Assembly (NCBI GenBank): GCA_011390885.1 | Contig: JAABRO010000015.1 | Location: 1-64,000, forward strand | Direction: 5' to 3' | Length of the DNA: 64,000 nt | DNA from: Gemmatimonas sp. | Lineage (GTDB): Bacteria > Gemmatimonadota > Gemmatimonadetes > Gemmatimonadales > Gemmatimonadaceae | Shown here: piece after piece, positions 9,479 through 21,866 of the stretch | Numbering within the stretch: the first letter of the stretch is position 1 | Layout: every line of letters starts with the position of its first letter | The notes under the pieces: model-generated | Database searches by the model: none | Seen by the model: the letters and a program-made list of their open reading frames with translations, nothing else | Told to the model about the DNA's origin: nothing | Program-made: the position numbers and the translations under genes

Positions 9479-10221
9479 TGGCACCCACCGAGCAGGTGCC
9501 GCCGGCGACGCCGGAGCAGGGTCATGTCGTGATCGAGGCACGCGACGTCCGGAAGGAGTACCCGGGCGGCGACGGCGGCATCGTGCGCGTGCTGGACGGG
9601 GCGTCGCTGGCGGTGCAGCGCGGCGAGATGGTGGCGATCGTCGGTGCCAGCGGCTCGGGCAAGAGCACCTTTCTGCATGTACTCGGCGGGCTCGAGCGAC
9701 CGAGCGCGGGTGCGGTGCTGCTCGATGGCACGCCGGTGGCGGGGCTGGACGACGATCGTCTGGCCGCGCTTCGGAACCGCGCGGTGGGCTTCGTGTTTCA
9801 GTTCCATCACCTCCTGCGCGAGTTCACGGCGCTCGAGAACGTCATGTTTCCGCTGCGCATCGGCGGCCACCCCGAACGGATGGCGCGCGAGCGGGCGTCG
9901 GCGCTGCTCGAGCGCGTGGGCATGGCCGCTCGGATGCACCATCGGCCGGCGGAGCTGTCCGGCGGGGAGCAGCAGCGGGCCGCGGTGGCGCGGGCGCTGG
10001 CGGCCGAGCCGGCCGTCTTGCTGGCCGACGAGCCGAGTGGCAATCTGGATCATGGGAACGCGGAGCGACTGCACGAGTTGTTCGGCTCGCTGGCGCGCGA
10101 CCTGGGGCTCGGGCTGGTGGTGGTGACCCATAACCTCTCGCTCGCGGCCCGCGCGGACCGGACGTTGGCGTTGGAAGATGGACGGCTGGTCACGAGTCCC
10201 CTGATGGAGCGAGCAGGCTGA
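9478..10221 (+). CDS. lolD: Lipoprotein-releasing ABC transporter ATPase LolD
   Basis: A 247-residue ABC ATPase of the LolD/MacB-FtsE group. It powers the adjacent permease. Walker A GASGSGKST is at 56-64, the Q-loop at FQFHHLL, the signature LSGGEQQR near 160-167 and Walker B LLADEPSG near 180-187. The stop of the permease overlaps its ATG, and its own stop overlaps the next gene by one base, so the four genes from here to mcsB read as one unit. Confidence 0.92.
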   Translation: MAPTEQVPPATPEQGHVVIEARDVRKEYPGGDGGIVRVLDGASLAVQRGEMVAIVGASGSGKSTFLHVLGGLERPSAGAVLLDGTPVAGLDDDRLAALRNRAVGFVFQFHHLLREFTALENVMFPLRIGGHPERMARERASALLERVGMAARMHHRPAELSGGEQQRAAVARALAAEPAVLLADEPSGNLDHGNAERLHELFGSLARDLGLGLVVVTHNLSLAARADRTLALEDGRLVTSPLMERAG

Positions 10222-10709
10222 TGCTGTGCGATCACTGCAAGGAACGGGACGCCGTGGTGCACCTGACGCGGATCGTGGACAACGCGGTCACGCAGGTGCA
10301 CCTGTGCGAGAAGTGTGCGGCGGAGAAGGGGGTGGAGACGACGATCGCCCTGCCGCAGCATCCGCTGGGGGAGATCCTGCAGGCGGTGCAGCAGCAGGCG
10401 CCGGTGGCATCGTCATCGGACGCCGGCGTGTGCGCCTTTTGCGGCGCCACAGCCCGGGACTTTCGTGCCACCGGGCGGCTGGGCTGCGCGCACTGCTATG
10501 ACGCCATGGAGTCGAGCCTCCGGGAGCTGCTGCGCCGCCTGCACGGGAGCAGCAAGCATGTGGGGCAGCGCTACGAGGCGCCGCGTCCCGAGTCGCTGGT
10601 CGAAACTGATCCGCGAAACGCGTTGCGCGACCGGCTGCAGCGGGCCGTGGACGCGGAGCAGTTCGAGCTCGCCGCGGAGCTGCGGGACAAGCTCCGGGTG
10701 ATGGAATGA
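10221..10709 (+). CDS. mcsA: McsA-like zinc/UVR-motif protein, activator of McsB
   Basis: The 162-residue product has two paired-cysteine zinc sites, CDHC with CEKC near the N-terminus and CAFC with CAHC in the middle. It ends in a UVR motif (LRDRLQRAVDAEQFELAAELRDKLRVME). This is the architecture of McsA, which binds and activates the arginine kinase McsB in Firmicutes. The next gene is mcsB, overlapping by four bases, followed by clpC, which supports the call strongly. The Firmicutes repressor CtsR, usually first in this operon, is not present here. Confidence 0.9.
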   Translation: MLCDHCKERDAVVHLTRIVDNAVTQVHLCEKCAAEKGVETTIALPQHPLGEILQAVQQQAPVASSSDAGVCAFCGATARDFRATGRLGCAHCYDAMESSLRELLRRLHGSSKHVGQRYEAPRPESLVETDPRNALRDRLQRAVDAEQFELAAELRDKLRVME

Positions 10710-11803
10710 TGCGCCGCGCTCCGCTGGACCTGTCGCTCCTGCCCGACGGCGGTGTGCGCTGGCTGGACGCGTCCGGCCCGAACGCGGACATCGTGATCTC
10801 GACGCGCCTGCGACTGGCCCGGAATGTGGTGGGCTATGCGTTCACGGGGCGCGCCCGGGACGGCGAGCGACTGCGGATGCTGGCACAGGTCAAGGAGGCG
10901 CTGACGCAGGTGCCGGCGCTCGACGGCAGTGTGCTGCTGCGACTGGACGAGTGCGGGCCGCTCGACCGGCAGTTGCTCCACGAGCGCCACCTCGTCTCCA
11001 AGGAGCTGGCGGGGCTCGATCCCCAGCATCCGCTGCGGACCGGGGCGGCGGTGTTCCTGGGCGAGCAGGTCGGCGTGCTGGTGAACGAGGAGGATCATCT
11101 GCGCCTGCAGGCCATGCGCAGCGGCTTCGACGTGCCGGCGGCGTTTGCGATGGCGTCGCGCATGGAACGGGAGCTGGGCGCGCGGGTGCCGTTCGCGTTC
11201 CACAAGGAGTTCGGCTATCTCACGGCGTGTCCGACGAACGTGGGCACCGGACTCCGGGCCTCGGTGTTGATCCACCTGCCCGGTCTGGTGCTGACGAAGG
11301 AGATCGGGAAGGTGCTGGCCGGCCTGCAGCAGATGGGGCTGACGTACCGCGGCCTGTACGGCGAAGGGAGCGAGGTGGTGGGGAACTTCTTCCAGCTCTC
11401 GAACCAGACCACGCTCGGCCGGTCGGAGGAGGAACTGCAGGATCTGCTCGTGCGCGTGGTGCGCCACGTGATCGAGCGGGAGGAGGAGGCGCGTCGCGTG
11501 CTGGTGCGCGATGCGGGGTATATTATCGAGGACAAGCTCTGGCGCGCCTACGGGACGCTGCGGTATGCTCGCAGCCTGTCGTTCGACGAGGCCATGAATT
11601 TCCTCAGTGGTGTGCGGCTCGGGGTCGGCCTGAAACTGATCCCCGGCCTCAGTGTATACACGCTCAACAAGCTCCTGATCTTTGCGCAGTCGGCGCACCT
11701 CGCTCACGCAGAGGGGCGGGCGCTGACGGATAGCGAGAGCAACCTGGCGCGCGCACGATTCGTGCGGCAGGTGCTCGCGACGGAGGGGAGTGGCGTCGAG
11801 TGA
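10706..11803 (+). CDS. mcsB: Protein arginine kinase McsB
   Basis: McsB phosphorylates arginine side chains, marking proteins for ClpC-ClpP degradation. The 365-residue protein is a phosphagen-kinase fold. It has the nucleotide-binding arginine segment (VISTRLRLARNVVGYAF, from about residue 31), the CPTNVGTGLRASVLIHLPGL segment carrying the conserved cysteine near residue 175, and NQTTLGRSEEEL. Two tandem ATGs exist (10706 and 10709). The first was chosen because it overlaps the mcsA stop. It sits between mcsA and clpC, as in Firmicutes, although this organism clearly makes LPS. Confidence 0.93.
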   Translation: MMRRAPLDLSLLPDGGVRWLDASGPNADIVISTRLRLARNVVGYAFTGRARDGERLRMLAQVKEALTQVPALDGSVLLRLDECGPLDRQLLHERHLVSKELAGLDPQHPLRTGAAVFLGEQVGVLVNEEDHLRLQAMRSGFDVPAAFAMASRMERELGARVPFAFHKEFGYLTACPTNVGTGLRASVLIHLPGLVLTKEIGKVLAGLQQMGLTYRGLYGEGSEVVGNFFQLSNQTTLGRSEEELQDLLVRVVRHVIEREEEARRVLVRDAGYIIEDKLWRAYGTLRYARSLSFDEAMNFLSGVRLGVGLKLIPGLSVYTLNKLLIFAQSAHLAHAEGRALTDSESNLARARFVRQVLATEGSGVE

Positions 11804-11830
11804 CCGCTCCGGCCCTGGGCTGAGGAAACG

Positions 11831-14344
<2,514 letters not shown>

Positions 14345-14387
14345 TTCGCCGCCGGACGGAGCGCCCGGCACAGCCCCGAGAGTGCCG

Positions 14388-14423
14388 CGCCGGCCGGATC
14401 CTCATGGGAGGGTCCGGCCGGCG
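14388..14423 (+). terminator. Hairpin terminator after clpC
   Basis: An 11-bp perfect inverted repeat (CGCCGGCCGGA at 14388-14398 with TCCGGCCGGCG at 14413-14423) and a 14-base loop lie 44 bases after the clpC stop. A partly T-rich TTGCGTTTCGC follows. It separates the mcsAB-clpC unit from bamA. A TATATT at 14435-14440 could be a -10 element for bamA, but no matching -35 is seen. Confidence 0.65.
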
Positions 14424-14568
14424 TTGCGTTTCGCTATATTGCGAGGCTGAAATCCTCGTGCGGTCCTTTCGGCCTGGGCACCCTTCGGCGCGTCCCGGTG
14501 TCCAATGATCGGACCTTCCTGCCCCCGTTTCCGTGTTCTCATTGCGTTTCTCGTCGTGGCTCCCGTCG

Positions 14569-17016
14569 ATGCGGCGGGCAACATTCGCCGTCGCAAGCGC
14601 CGTCCTGGCCACCGGCCTGGCGGCTCCGTCGGCATTGGCGCAGGATCGCGGTGACATGCTGGCCGGACGCTGCGCCATGCCGGATTCGATCGCGGTGCGC
14701 GGCGCGGCGCGTGTGAGCGAAGGGCTGATCCGCAGCGAGGGCGGGATCGAACCCGGAGCGCGGCTCAACTTCCAGGTGCTGCAGCGCGCGATCAAGGCGC
14801 TCTTCGCCCTCGGGCAGTTCCACGACGTGCAGCTGGAGTGCGACCTCGAGTCGGTGCCGGATCGCACGCTGCTGGTATACCGGGTGGCTGAGCGCGCGCT
14901 GCTGGGCGACGTCCGGGTGAGCGGGGTGGCCAAGCTGTCCGAGCGCAGTGTACGCGACAAGGTCTCGCTGCTGCTCGGCCGCCCGGTCGATCCGGCCGAG
15001 ATCGCGACGTCGCGCGCGCGCATCGATTCCATGTACCGATCCGCCGGCTACTACCTCGCCACGGTCACGCCGGACACCACGGTGCTGGCGGACGGGCGAC
15101 TCGGCATCAACTTCGTGGTGAATGAAGGGCGGCGCCTGGCGATCTCGGGCATCGAGTTCGACGGCGCGCGCAGCATCAAGCCCAAGGTCGTGGCCGGTGC
15201 CATGCAGACCAAGCCCGAGGGCTTCTGGTTCTGGCGCAAGGGCGAGTACGACGACGAGAAGTTCGCCGGCGACCTCGGTGAGCGGATTCCGTCGCTGTAC
15301 GCGCGCCTCGGCCACATCGACGCGCGCGTGCTCGAGGACACGCTCATCGTGGATCCGGAGCTCGGCAAGGGCAAGCTGCGCGTCACGCTCGACGAAGGGC
15401 CGCAGTATCGCATCGGGACCTTCGGCATCACCGGCAACCGGGCGGTGCCCACGGAGATGCTCGATGCCATGTACCAGGCCAGCGGTGCGGGGCCGTCGCT
15501 GCGCGCCAGGCTGCTCGGTCTCGTGAAGCGCGAGGCGCGCGCGGCCGAGGGGGTCTTCGACTCGGACCGCTTCGAGAAGGCCACGCAGGATGTCGGCAGC
15601 ATGTACCGGGATCGCGGGTACATCTACGCCGAGGTGTATCCGGTCATCGAACGCACCGTGAACGCCGACTCGCAGCCGGCGGTGAACCTGCGCTGGGAGA
15701 TCGACGAGAAGCAGCCGGCGATCGTGAATCGCATCGAGATCGTGGGCAACGACTACACCTCGGAAGACTGCATCCGACGCGCGATCGTGCTGGTGCCGGG
15801 CGGCGTGTTCAACCAGTCGGCGCTCATCAACAGCTACCAGCAGATCCAGAACCTGGGCTTTTTCGAGACGCCCATGGCGTTCCCGGTGCCCAAGCAGGTG
15901 AACGAGGCGGGCGACGTCGACCTGATCTTCACGGTGAAGGAGAAGCGCACCGGCAGCCTCAACTTCGGCGCCTCGATGGGGCAAGGCGGCGTCGGGTTCG
16001 GCGGCTTCATCGGCGTCGAGCAGCCCAACCTGTTCGGCGAGTGCAAGCGCGGCTCGCTCAACTGGCAGTACGGCCGCTTCTTCAACGACTTCACGCTGAC
16101 GTACCAGGATCCGGCGCTGCGGCGGACGCGGACCTCCGGCACGATCAGCGCGTATCGCACGCAGTCGCGCTTCATCGTGGGCAACCTGGGCCAGAACATC
16201 CGCACCGGTGCGCAGTTCCGCCTCGGTTTCCCGGTGCCGTGGTCGTACAACTCGGCGCTGTCGGTCACGTATGGCGGCGAGTCGGCCACGTTCACGCAGG
16301 GGCAGCTCCTGGGCTCGTGCTCTCGCAACTGCTTCCGGTCGAGCCTCGGCTTCGACTACACGTTCGACAACCGGCTCGGCATGCCGTTCCCGTTCACCGG
16401 CTCGCTGCGCACGCTCACCGCGGACTTCAGCGGTGGCCCGCTCGGCGGCACGGTGAACTTCCAGCGGTACACCGGCGAGATGCGTTCGTACACCGAGATC
16501 GCGCAGATCGGGGGTGGGCTCGGCGGGCAGCCCAAGTCGCTGCTGCTGGGACTGACGGTGAAGGCCGGTGCGCTCTTCGGCAACTCCGGGCCGTTCTTCT
16601 TCCAGCAGCAGTTCGCCGTCGGTGGCGTGATGTTCGGCCAGACGCTGCGCGGCTATCCGGAGTTCTCCATCACGCCGCTTGGCTTCAATCCGAACACCGA
16701 CCAGTTCCGTTCGGACCCGGAGTCGTTCGGCAACGCGTTCCTGACGGTCACCGGCGAGCTCGGCTTCCGACTGAACTCGATGCTCTACGTGAACACCTTC
16801 TTCGACGCCGGCAACAACTGGGCGTCCGCGCAGCAGTTCAACCCGACTCGGCTGTTCCGTTCGGCCGGTGTCGGTGTATCAACGGTGACACCCCTCGGGC
16901 CCCTTGGGCTCGACCTGGCGTACGGGTTCGATCGCCTGGCGATCGACCCGACAACCCTCCGCGTGCGGCCGGACCCGCGGTGGCAATTCCATTTCCGGCT
17001 CGGACAGCTCTTCTAG
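14569..17016 (+). CDS. bamA: Outer-membrane protein assembly factor BamA
   Basis: BamA is the core of the machine that folds beta-barrel proteins into the outer membrane. This 815-residue form starts at an ATG giving a classical signal peptide (MRRATFAVASAVLATGLAAPSALAQ). A GTG 36 bases earlier (14533) is in frame and possible. After the signal, POTRA domains fill roughly residues 30-430 (for example VNRIEIVGNDYTSEDCIRRAIVL). The 16-strand barrel follows with the lid motif LRGYPEF (the family's VRGF) and ends QFHFRLGQLF with the C-terminal phenylalanine that acts as a sorting signal. It heads the bamA-skp-lpxD gene order seen in many Gram-negatives. Confidence 0.95.
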   Translation: MRRATFAVASAVLATGLAAPSALAQDRGDMLAGRCAMPDSIAVRGAARVSEGLIRSEGGIEPGARLNFQVLQRAIKALFALGQFHDVQLECDLESVPDRTLLVYRVAERALLGDVRVSGVAKLSERSVRDKVSLLLGRPVDPAEIATSRARIDSMYRSAGYYLATVTPDTTVLADGRLGINFVVNEGRRLAISGIEFDGARSIKPKVVAGAMQTKPEGFWFWRKGEYDDEKFAGDLGERIPSLYARLGHIDARVLEDTLIVDPELGKGKLRVTLDEGPQYRIGTFGITGNRAVPTEMLDAMYQASGAGPSLRARLLGLVKREARAAEGVFDSDRFEKATQDVGSMYRDRGYIYAEVYPVIERTVNADSQPAVNLRWEIDEKQPAIVNRIEIVGNDYTSEDCIRRAIVLVPGGVFNQSALINSYQQIQNLGFFETPMAFPVPKQVNEAGDVDLIFTVKEKRTGSLNFGASMGQGGVGFGGFIGVEQPNLFGECKRGSLNWQYGRFFNDFTLTYQDPALRRTRTSGTISAYRTQSRFIVGNLGQNIRTGAQFRLGFPVPWSYNSALSVTYGGESATFTQGQLLGSCSRNCFRSSLGFDYTFDNRLGMPFPFTGSLRTLTADFSGGPLGGTVNFQRYTGEMRSYTEIAQIGGGLGGQPKSLLLGLTVKAGALFGNSGPFFFQQQFAVGGVMFGQTLRGYPEFSITPLGFNPNTDQFRSDPESFGNAFLTVTGELGFRLNSMLYVNTFFDAGNNWASAQQFNPTRLFRSAGVGVSTVTPLGPLGLDLAYGFDRLAIDPTTLRVRPDPRWQFHFRLGQLF

Positions 17017-17028
17017 GCAGGCACTCTG

Positions 17029-17646
17029 ATGCGTTCCATCCTGACCGGCAGCGTCGTAGCGCTCGCCCTGATGCTCCCGCTCTCCGCACACGCGCAGGCC
17101 GCGGGCGGACAGAAAGTTGCGTATGTGAATACGCAGATGATCCTGCAGTCGGCGCCCGGTGCGGCCGAAGCGCAGCAGACCTTCCAGAAGGAGATGGAGG
17201 GGATGCAGAAGCAGGTGCAGCTGCTCAGCGATTCGCTGGCCACGCTCGAGGCCGCCTATACCAAGGAGGCGGCCGCGCTGACGCCGGCGGCGCGTGAGAC
17301 GCGCCTGAAGTCGCTCACCGAGAAGAAGACGAGCTTCGAGGAGCAGGCGGAGAAGCTCAACCAGCAGGCCGAGCAGCGGCAGTTCGAGCTGATGCAGCCG
17401 ATCATGGACAACGTGCGCAAGGCGCTCGACGACATGCGGCTCGAGGGCGGCTACTCGTTCATCTTCGACGTGGCGAACTCGTCGTTCATCGTGGCGGCCG
17501 ACAAGAATCTCGACCTCACGGAGCGGGTGATTGCCAAGCTGCGCACCATGCCGCGCGCCGCTGCGGCGCCGGCCACGCCAGCGGCCGGTCCGACGACCCG
17601 TCCGGCGGGTGTGCAGTCCCGTCCCACGCGTCCGCCGACGCAGTGA
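17029..17646 (+). CDS. skp: Periplasmic chaperone Skp/OmpH
   Basis: A 205-residue exported chaperone that holds unfolded outer-membrane proteins on their way to BamA. Signal peptide [24 protein letters not shown]. The body opens with the OmpH hallmark [21 protein letters not shown]. Long coiled-coil helices (about residues 45-140) form the tentacles. The small beta body returns with [30 protein letters not shown] proline/threonine-rich tail of about 30 residues is extra. It lies 12 bases after bamA, and its stop overlaps the lpxD start (GTGA). Confidence 0.93.
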   Translation: MRSILTGSVVALALMLPLSAHAQAAGGQKVAYVNTQMILQSAPGAAEAQQTFQKEMEGMQKQVQLLSDSLATLEAAYTKEAAALTPAARETRLKSLTEKKTSFEEQAEKLNQQAEQRQFELMQPIMDNVRKALDDMRLEGGYSFIFDVANSSFIVAADKNLDLTERVIAKLRTMPRAAAAPATPAAGPTTRPAGVQSRPTRPPTQ

Positions 17647-18752
17647 GTCTCGGGGCGGCACCCGTTGTGGTGAACGGCGGTGACGGGCTCGCGCCCGTCA
17701 CCGCCGCGGCCATTGCAGCCCTGGTCGGCGGCGAACTGATCGGGGATGGCACGGCGGAGGTGGTGGGGGTGGCGGCGCTCGATCGGGCCGCTCCCGACCA
17801 GCTCAGCCTCCTGGCGCACGCGCGCTACGCGAACTGGTTCCGCTCGTCGCGCGCCGGCGTGGTGCTGCTTGGCGAGCCGTTTCGCGAGCTGCCAGGCGCG
17901 CCCACCGCGCGCATCGTGGTCAAGGCGCCGATGGAGGCCCTGCTGGCGGTGTTGCCCCGGTTCCATCGCACGCCGGGGCGGACGGCCGGGGTGCATCCCA
18001 CCGCCGTCGTGGCGGCCGATGCGGTGCTTGGCGCCGACGTGACGATCGAGGCCTTCGCCGTCGTCGGGGCAGGCGCCGTGCTGGGCGATCGGGTGTGGCT
18101 CGGACCGCACGCCGTCGTGGGCGACGGGTGTGTGCTGGGTGCAGACACCCGGCTGCACGCCCGCGCGACCTGCTATCCGTTCGCCGAACTCGGGGCGCGG
18201 GTGGTGCTGCACAGCGGTGCGCAGGTCGGACGCGAAGGGTTCGGGTGGGTGCCTCGCCCTGGTGGCGTGCAGCGCATTCCGCACGTGGGGCGCTGCGTGC
18301 TCGGCGACGACGTGGAGATCGGCGCCAACAGCTGCGTGGATCGCGGCAGCATCGACGACACGATCATCGGAGCCGGCACGAAGGTGGACAGCCTGGTGCA
18401 GATCGCGCACAACGTGCGCATCGGGCGCGGGTGCATGATCGCGTCGCAGGTTGGCGTGGCCGGTTCGTCGCGCATCGAGGATGGGGTGCAGCTCGGCGGG
18501 CAGGCGGGGCTGGCCGGACACCTGGTGATCGGCAAGGGCGCCACGATCGCGGCGCAGGGTGGCGTGGTGGGCGACGTGCCGGCAGGCGAGGTTTGGTCCG
18601 GGTATCCGGCGCGCCCGCATCGCGAGCAGCTGCGCGCGTCGGCGGCCCTGCACCGGCTGGCGGCGCTCATCCGTCCCCTCGAACAGCTGCTCGCGCGTCA
18701 GTCGTCGTCCGACGATGCGCGGCGCGACGGCGGGACCGAGGGGCGCCCGTGA
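17643..18752 (+). CDS. lpxD: UDP-3-O-acylglucosamine N-acyltransferase LpxD
   Basis: Third step of lipid A synthesis: adds the N-linked 3-hydroxyacyl chain to UDP-3-O-acyl-GlcN. The 369-residue enzyme has the LpxD uridine-binding N-terminal domain (residues 15-115, [28 protein letters not shown]). A left-handed hexapeptide-repeat helix follows. The catalytic histidine lies in [14 protein letters not shown] near residue 258. GTG start, overlapping the skp stop. A C-terminal alpha-helical extension of about 45 residues ends arginine-rich and overlaps the next gene by four bases. Confidence 0.95.
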   Translation: MSLGAAPVVVNGGDGLAPVTAAAIAALVGGELIGDGTAEVVGVAALDRAAPDQLSLLAHARYANWFRSSRAGVVLLGEPFRELPGAPTARIVVKAPMEALLAVLPRFHRTPGRTAGVHPTAVVAADAVLGADVTIEAFAVVGAGAVLGDRVWLGPHAVVGDGCVLGADTRLHARATCYPFAELGARVVLHSGAQVGREGFGWVPRPGGVQRIPHVGRCVLGDDVEIGANSCVDRGSIDDTIIGAGTKVDSLVQIAHNVRIGRGCMIASQVGVAGSSRIEDGVQLGGQAGLAGHLVIGKGATIAAQGGVVGDVPAGEVWSGYPARPHREQLRASAALHRLAALIRPLEQLLARQSSSDDARRDGGTEGRP

Positions 18753-20080
18753 GCGACGCCAGCCACGCGCCTTCGTCGGCTGCGATCACGCTGCCGCCGA
18801 TCGCCGTGCTCGGTGAACGGCGCACGATCGCGCGGGATGTCTCGTTGCAGGGCGTCGGATTGCATCTGGGTCGGCCGTGTCGGCTCGTGTTCCGCCCCGC
18901 GGCGCGTCATGCGGGCGTGCACTTCCGTCGGCTGGACGTGGCCGACGCTCCGGTCGTGCCGGCGTCGGTGCGGGTGGCCGTCGAGGCGGAGCGCCGCACG
19001 CAGCTGGGCACGGGTGACGGCGCGTTGCACACGGTGGAGCACGTGCTGGCGGCGGTCGGAGCGCTCGGCATCGACGACCTCGAAATCGCGATGGACGCGC
19101 CGGAGCCGCCGATCATGGATGGGAGCGCGGCGCCGTTCCTGCACGCACTGCTCGAGGCCGGCGTCGTCGGCAATGGTGGCCTCCCCGACTGGCTGGTGCT
19201 GCGGCAGTCGCTGCGCGTGGTCGATGGCGAGTCGGTGTACGAGGCGGAGCCGTCGCTCGGCTTCGAACTCGACGTCCGGATCGCGTTTCCGCACCCGTTG
19301 ATCGGGGAGCAGGTCGGCACGTATCATGTGACGCCCGAGACGTTCGCGCGCGAACTGGCGGCTGCGCGCACCTTCGGGTTCGTGCACGAGGTGGAGGCGC
19401 TGCGCAGCCGTGGCCTCATCCAGGGCGCATCCGTCGAGAACGCCATCGTGCTCGACGAGACGGGGCTGCGGAGCGGTCCGCTGCGTTGGGCTGACGAGTT
19501 CGTGCGCCACAAGGCGCTGGACTGCGTCGGCGATCTGGTCCTCTCCGGCGCGCGGGTGCGCGCGCGGATCACTGCTCATCGCCCGAGCCATCGCGGCACC
19601 GTCGCGTTTGTCCGGGAGCTGGTTCGCACCGCGGTGCGGGAGTCTGCCGTGTACAGCGTCGAAGACATCATGAAGGTGCTGCCGCACCGCTATCCGTTCC
19701 TTCTCGTGGATCGCATCCTCGAGATCGAGGAGGGGAAGCGGATCGTGGGGCTGAAGAACGTGACGATCAACGAGCCGTTCTTCCAGGGACACTTCCCGGG
19801 GCACCCGATCATGCCCGGCGTGCTCATCGTGGAGGCCATGGCGCAGGTGGGCGGCATGCTGCTCATGCGCACGATCGAGGATCCGGGGAGCAAGGTCGTG
19901 TACTTCATGTCGCTCGACAACATCAAGTTCCGCCGGCCCGTGAAGCCGGGCGACCAGATCCGGTTCGAGCTCGAAGTGCTGCAGCTGCGCGGCAGCATCT
20001 GCAAGATGCGCGGCGTCGGCTACGTGGACGGCGAGGTCGTCGCGCAGGCGGACATGGCGGCGATGATCCGCGACCGATGA
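18749..20080 (+). CDS. lpxC-fabZ: Bifunctional LpxC deacetylase / FabZ dehydratase
   Basis: One 443-residue chain joins two enzymes. Residues about 20-295 are LpxC, the zinc deacetylase that commits UDP-3-O-acyl-GlcNAc to lipid A. The metal and catalytic residues lie in [20 protein letters not shown] and in [14 protein letters not shown]. Residues about 301-443 are FabZ, the 3-hydroxyacyl-ACP dehydratase, with [20 protein letters not shown] and the active-site segment [19 protein letters not shown]. The fusion is known in Bacteroidetes/Chlorobi and places two users of 3-hydroxyacyl-ACP in one protein. GTG start chosen from its overlap with the lpxD stop. The stop overlaps the lpxA ATG. Confidence 0.95.
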   Translation: MSDASHAPSSAAITLPPIAVLGERRTIARDVSLQGVGLHLGRPCRLVFRPAARHAGVHFRRLDVADAPVVPASVRVAVEAERRTQLGTGDGALHTVEHVLAAVGALGIDDLEIAMDAPEPPIMDGSAAPFLHALLEAGVVGNGGLPDWLVLRQSLRVVDGESVYEAEPSLGFELDVRIAFPHPLIGEQVGTYHVTPETFARELAAARTFGFVHEVEALRSRGLIQGASVENAIVLDETGLRSGPLRWADEFVRHKALDCVGDLVLSGARVRARITAHRPSHRGTVAFVRELVRTAVRESAVYSVEDIMKVLPHRYPFLLVDRILEIEEGKRIVGLKNVTINEPFFQGHFPGHPIMPGVLIVEAMAQVGGMLLMRTIEDPGSKVVYFMSLDNIKFRRPVKPGDQIRFELEVLQLRGSICKMRGVGYVDGEVVAQADMAAMIRDR

Positions 20081-20853
20081 GCGCGCGCATTCATCCCACC
20101 GCGCTGGTCGACGCGACTGCACAGCTCGGGGCCGATGTCGAAATCGGGCCGTGGTCGATCGTGGGACCGCGGTGTGTGGTCGGCGACGGGTCCGTGCTGT
20201 CGCCGCGCTCCACCCTCGAGCGCGACGTGATTCTCGGGCAGCGCGTGCGCATCGGCGTGGGGTCGGTGCTGGGCGGCGATCCGCAGGACCTCAAGTTCCG
20301 CGGTGAGGAGACCCGCGTCGAAATCGGCGACGACACCACGCTCCGCGAGTACGTCACGATCAACCGCGCGACGGCGCACTCGTGGGTCACGAAGGTGGGC
20401 AAGGGCTGCTTCCTCATGAGCTACGTGCACATCGCGCACGATTGTGCGCTCGGGGACGGCGTGCTGATCTCCAACGGCACGCAGCTCGCCGGCCACGTCG
20501 TGGTCGACGACCGCGCAACGATCTCCGGACTGTGCGCCGCGCACCAGTTCGTGCGCATCGGGTCGCATGCCTTCGTGGGCGGCTGTTCGCGCGTGGCGCA
20601 GGACGTGCCGCCGTACGTGAAGGCGGTCGGCAATCCGGTGAAGCTCTTCGGGCTGAACAGCGTGGGGCTGCAGCGCAACGGCTTCGCCGAGCCCGTGGTG
20701 AAGGAGCTCAAGCGCGCCTACCGCCTGCTGTTCCGGTCGGAGCACAACGTGTCGCAGGGACTCGCGCGGGCCCGCGCCGAATGCGAGCCGCTGCCGGAGG
20801 TGTCGCGCTTCCTCGACTTCGTGGAGCAGAGCGAGCGCGGGGTCGGATTCTGA
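20077..20853 (+). CDS. lpxA: UDP-GlcNAc acyltransferase LpxA
   Basis: First step of lipid A synthesis, transferring a 3-hydroxyacyl chain to the 3-position of UDP-GlcNAc (or of a 3-amino analogue). 258 residues, the normal length. Hexapeptide repeats run from residue 3 (RIHPTALVDATAQLGADVEIG). The catalytic histidine lies in SYVHIAHDCALGDG. The family C-terminal helical domain carries NSVGLQRNGF. Because a GnnA-like oxidoreductase follows directly, overlapping by one base (TGATG), the substrate could be UDP-GlcNAc3N. The sequence alone cannot decide. Confidence 0.95.
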   Translation: MSARIHPTALVDATAQLGADVEIGPWSIVGPRCVVGDGSVLSPRSTLERDVILGQRVRIGVGSVLGGDPQDLKFRGEETRVEIGDDTTLREYVTINRATAHSWVTKVGKGCFLMSYVHIAHDCALGDGVLISNGTQLAGHVVVDDRATISGLCAAHQFVRIGSHAFVGGCSRVAQDVPPYVKAVGNPVKLFGLNSVGLQRNGFAEPVVKELKRAYRLLFRSEHNVSQGLARARAECEPLPEVSRFLDFVEQSERGVGF

Positions 20854-21866
20854 TGGCCGCGCGCGTCGGGGTGATCGGGGCGGGGGCGCTCGGGCAGCAT
20901 CATGTGCGCATCCTGCGCGACCTTGCAGGACGCGACTTCGCGGGGCTGTACGACGCCGATACGGCGCGCGCGGCGGCCATGGCGGAGCAGTTCGGCGTGC
21001 AGGCGCACGCCGACATGGCGTCGCTGCTCGCGGCCTGCGACGCCGTGTCGATCGTGGTGCCCACGACCGCGCATCACGCGGTGGCGCGCGCAGCGCTCGA
21101 CGCCGGCTGTCATGTCTTCGTCGAGAAGCCGTTCACGGTCACGCTCGAGGAGGCCGACGACCTGATCGCGCGCGCGCAGGCGGCGGGGCAGCTGATCCAG
21201 GTGGGCCACGTCGAGCGCGTGAACCGCGCGGTGCGCGCGGCGCTGCCGTACGTGGACGGCCCGCGCTTCATCGAGAGCGACCGGCTCGCGCCGTTCAACC
21301 CGCGCGGCAGCGACGTGGCGGTCGTGCTCGACCTCATGATCCACGACATCGACCTGGTGTGCACGCTCGTGGGCGATCGCGTGTCGGACGTGCGGGCCAC
21401 GGGCATTCCGGTGCTCACGCCGCAGCTCGACATCGCGAACGCGCGCATCGAATTCGCGAACGGCGCCGTGGCGAACGTGACGGCCAGTCGCGTCTCGCGC
21501 GAGCGGATCCGCAAGCTGCGGCTGTTCCAACGCAGCGGCTATCTCTCGCTCGACCTGGCGGCCGGCACGGGCGAGTTCTTCCGTCTGCGCCGAGACCTCG
21601 ACCCGGCCCTGCTGGCCGCGCAGCCGCGCGCGCTCGAGGAGTTCGTGGAGCGCATCGCGCTCGAGGCACCGGAAGCAGAGCCGCTGCGCCTCGAACTGGC
21701 GCAGTTCTGCGATGCAATCGCGGGGCGTGCGCCGGTGGCCGTGACCGGCGAGGACGGTCGCGAGGCGCTCGCGGTGGCGCTGCGCATCATGCACGCGATC
21801 GAGGCGACGCTGCCGGCCATGGGAGGCCAGGCGCGCGGAACCGTGCCGGACGCGCTCGGTGCGTGA
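20853..21866 (+). CDS. Gfo/Idh/MocA oxidoreductase, GnnA-like
   Basis: A 337-residue NAD(P)-dependent dehydrogenase. The Rossmann GxGxxG motif is at the start (VGVIGAGALGQHHVRIL). The family EKPF motif (HVFVEKPFTVTLEEADDLI) supplies the catalytic lysine, and a substrate-binding segment reads LDLMIHDIDLVCTLVG. Its place between lpxA and lpxB matches gnnA of Acidithiobacillus and Leptospira, which oxidises UDP-GlcNAc at C3 so that GnnB can aminate it for an amide-linked lipid A. No aminotransferase (gnnB) occurs in this window, so the role is inferred from position. The stop region overlaps lpxB by eight bases. Confidence 0.82.
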   Translation: MAARVGVIGAGALGQHHVRILRDLAGRDFAGLYDADTARAAAMAEQFGVQAHADMASLLAACDAVSIVVPTTAHHAVARAALDAGCHVFVEKPFTVTLEEADDLIARAQAAGQLIQVGHVERVNRAVRAALPYVDGPRFIESDRLAPFNPRGSDVAVVLDLMIHDIDLVCTLVGDRVSDVRATGIPVLTPQLDIANARIEFANGAVANVTASRVSRERIRKLRLFQRSGYLSLDLAAGTGEFFRLRRDLDPALLAAQPRALEEFVERIALEAPEAEPLRLELAQFCDAIAGRAPVAVTGEDGREALAVALRIMHAIEATLPAMGGQARGTVPDALGA

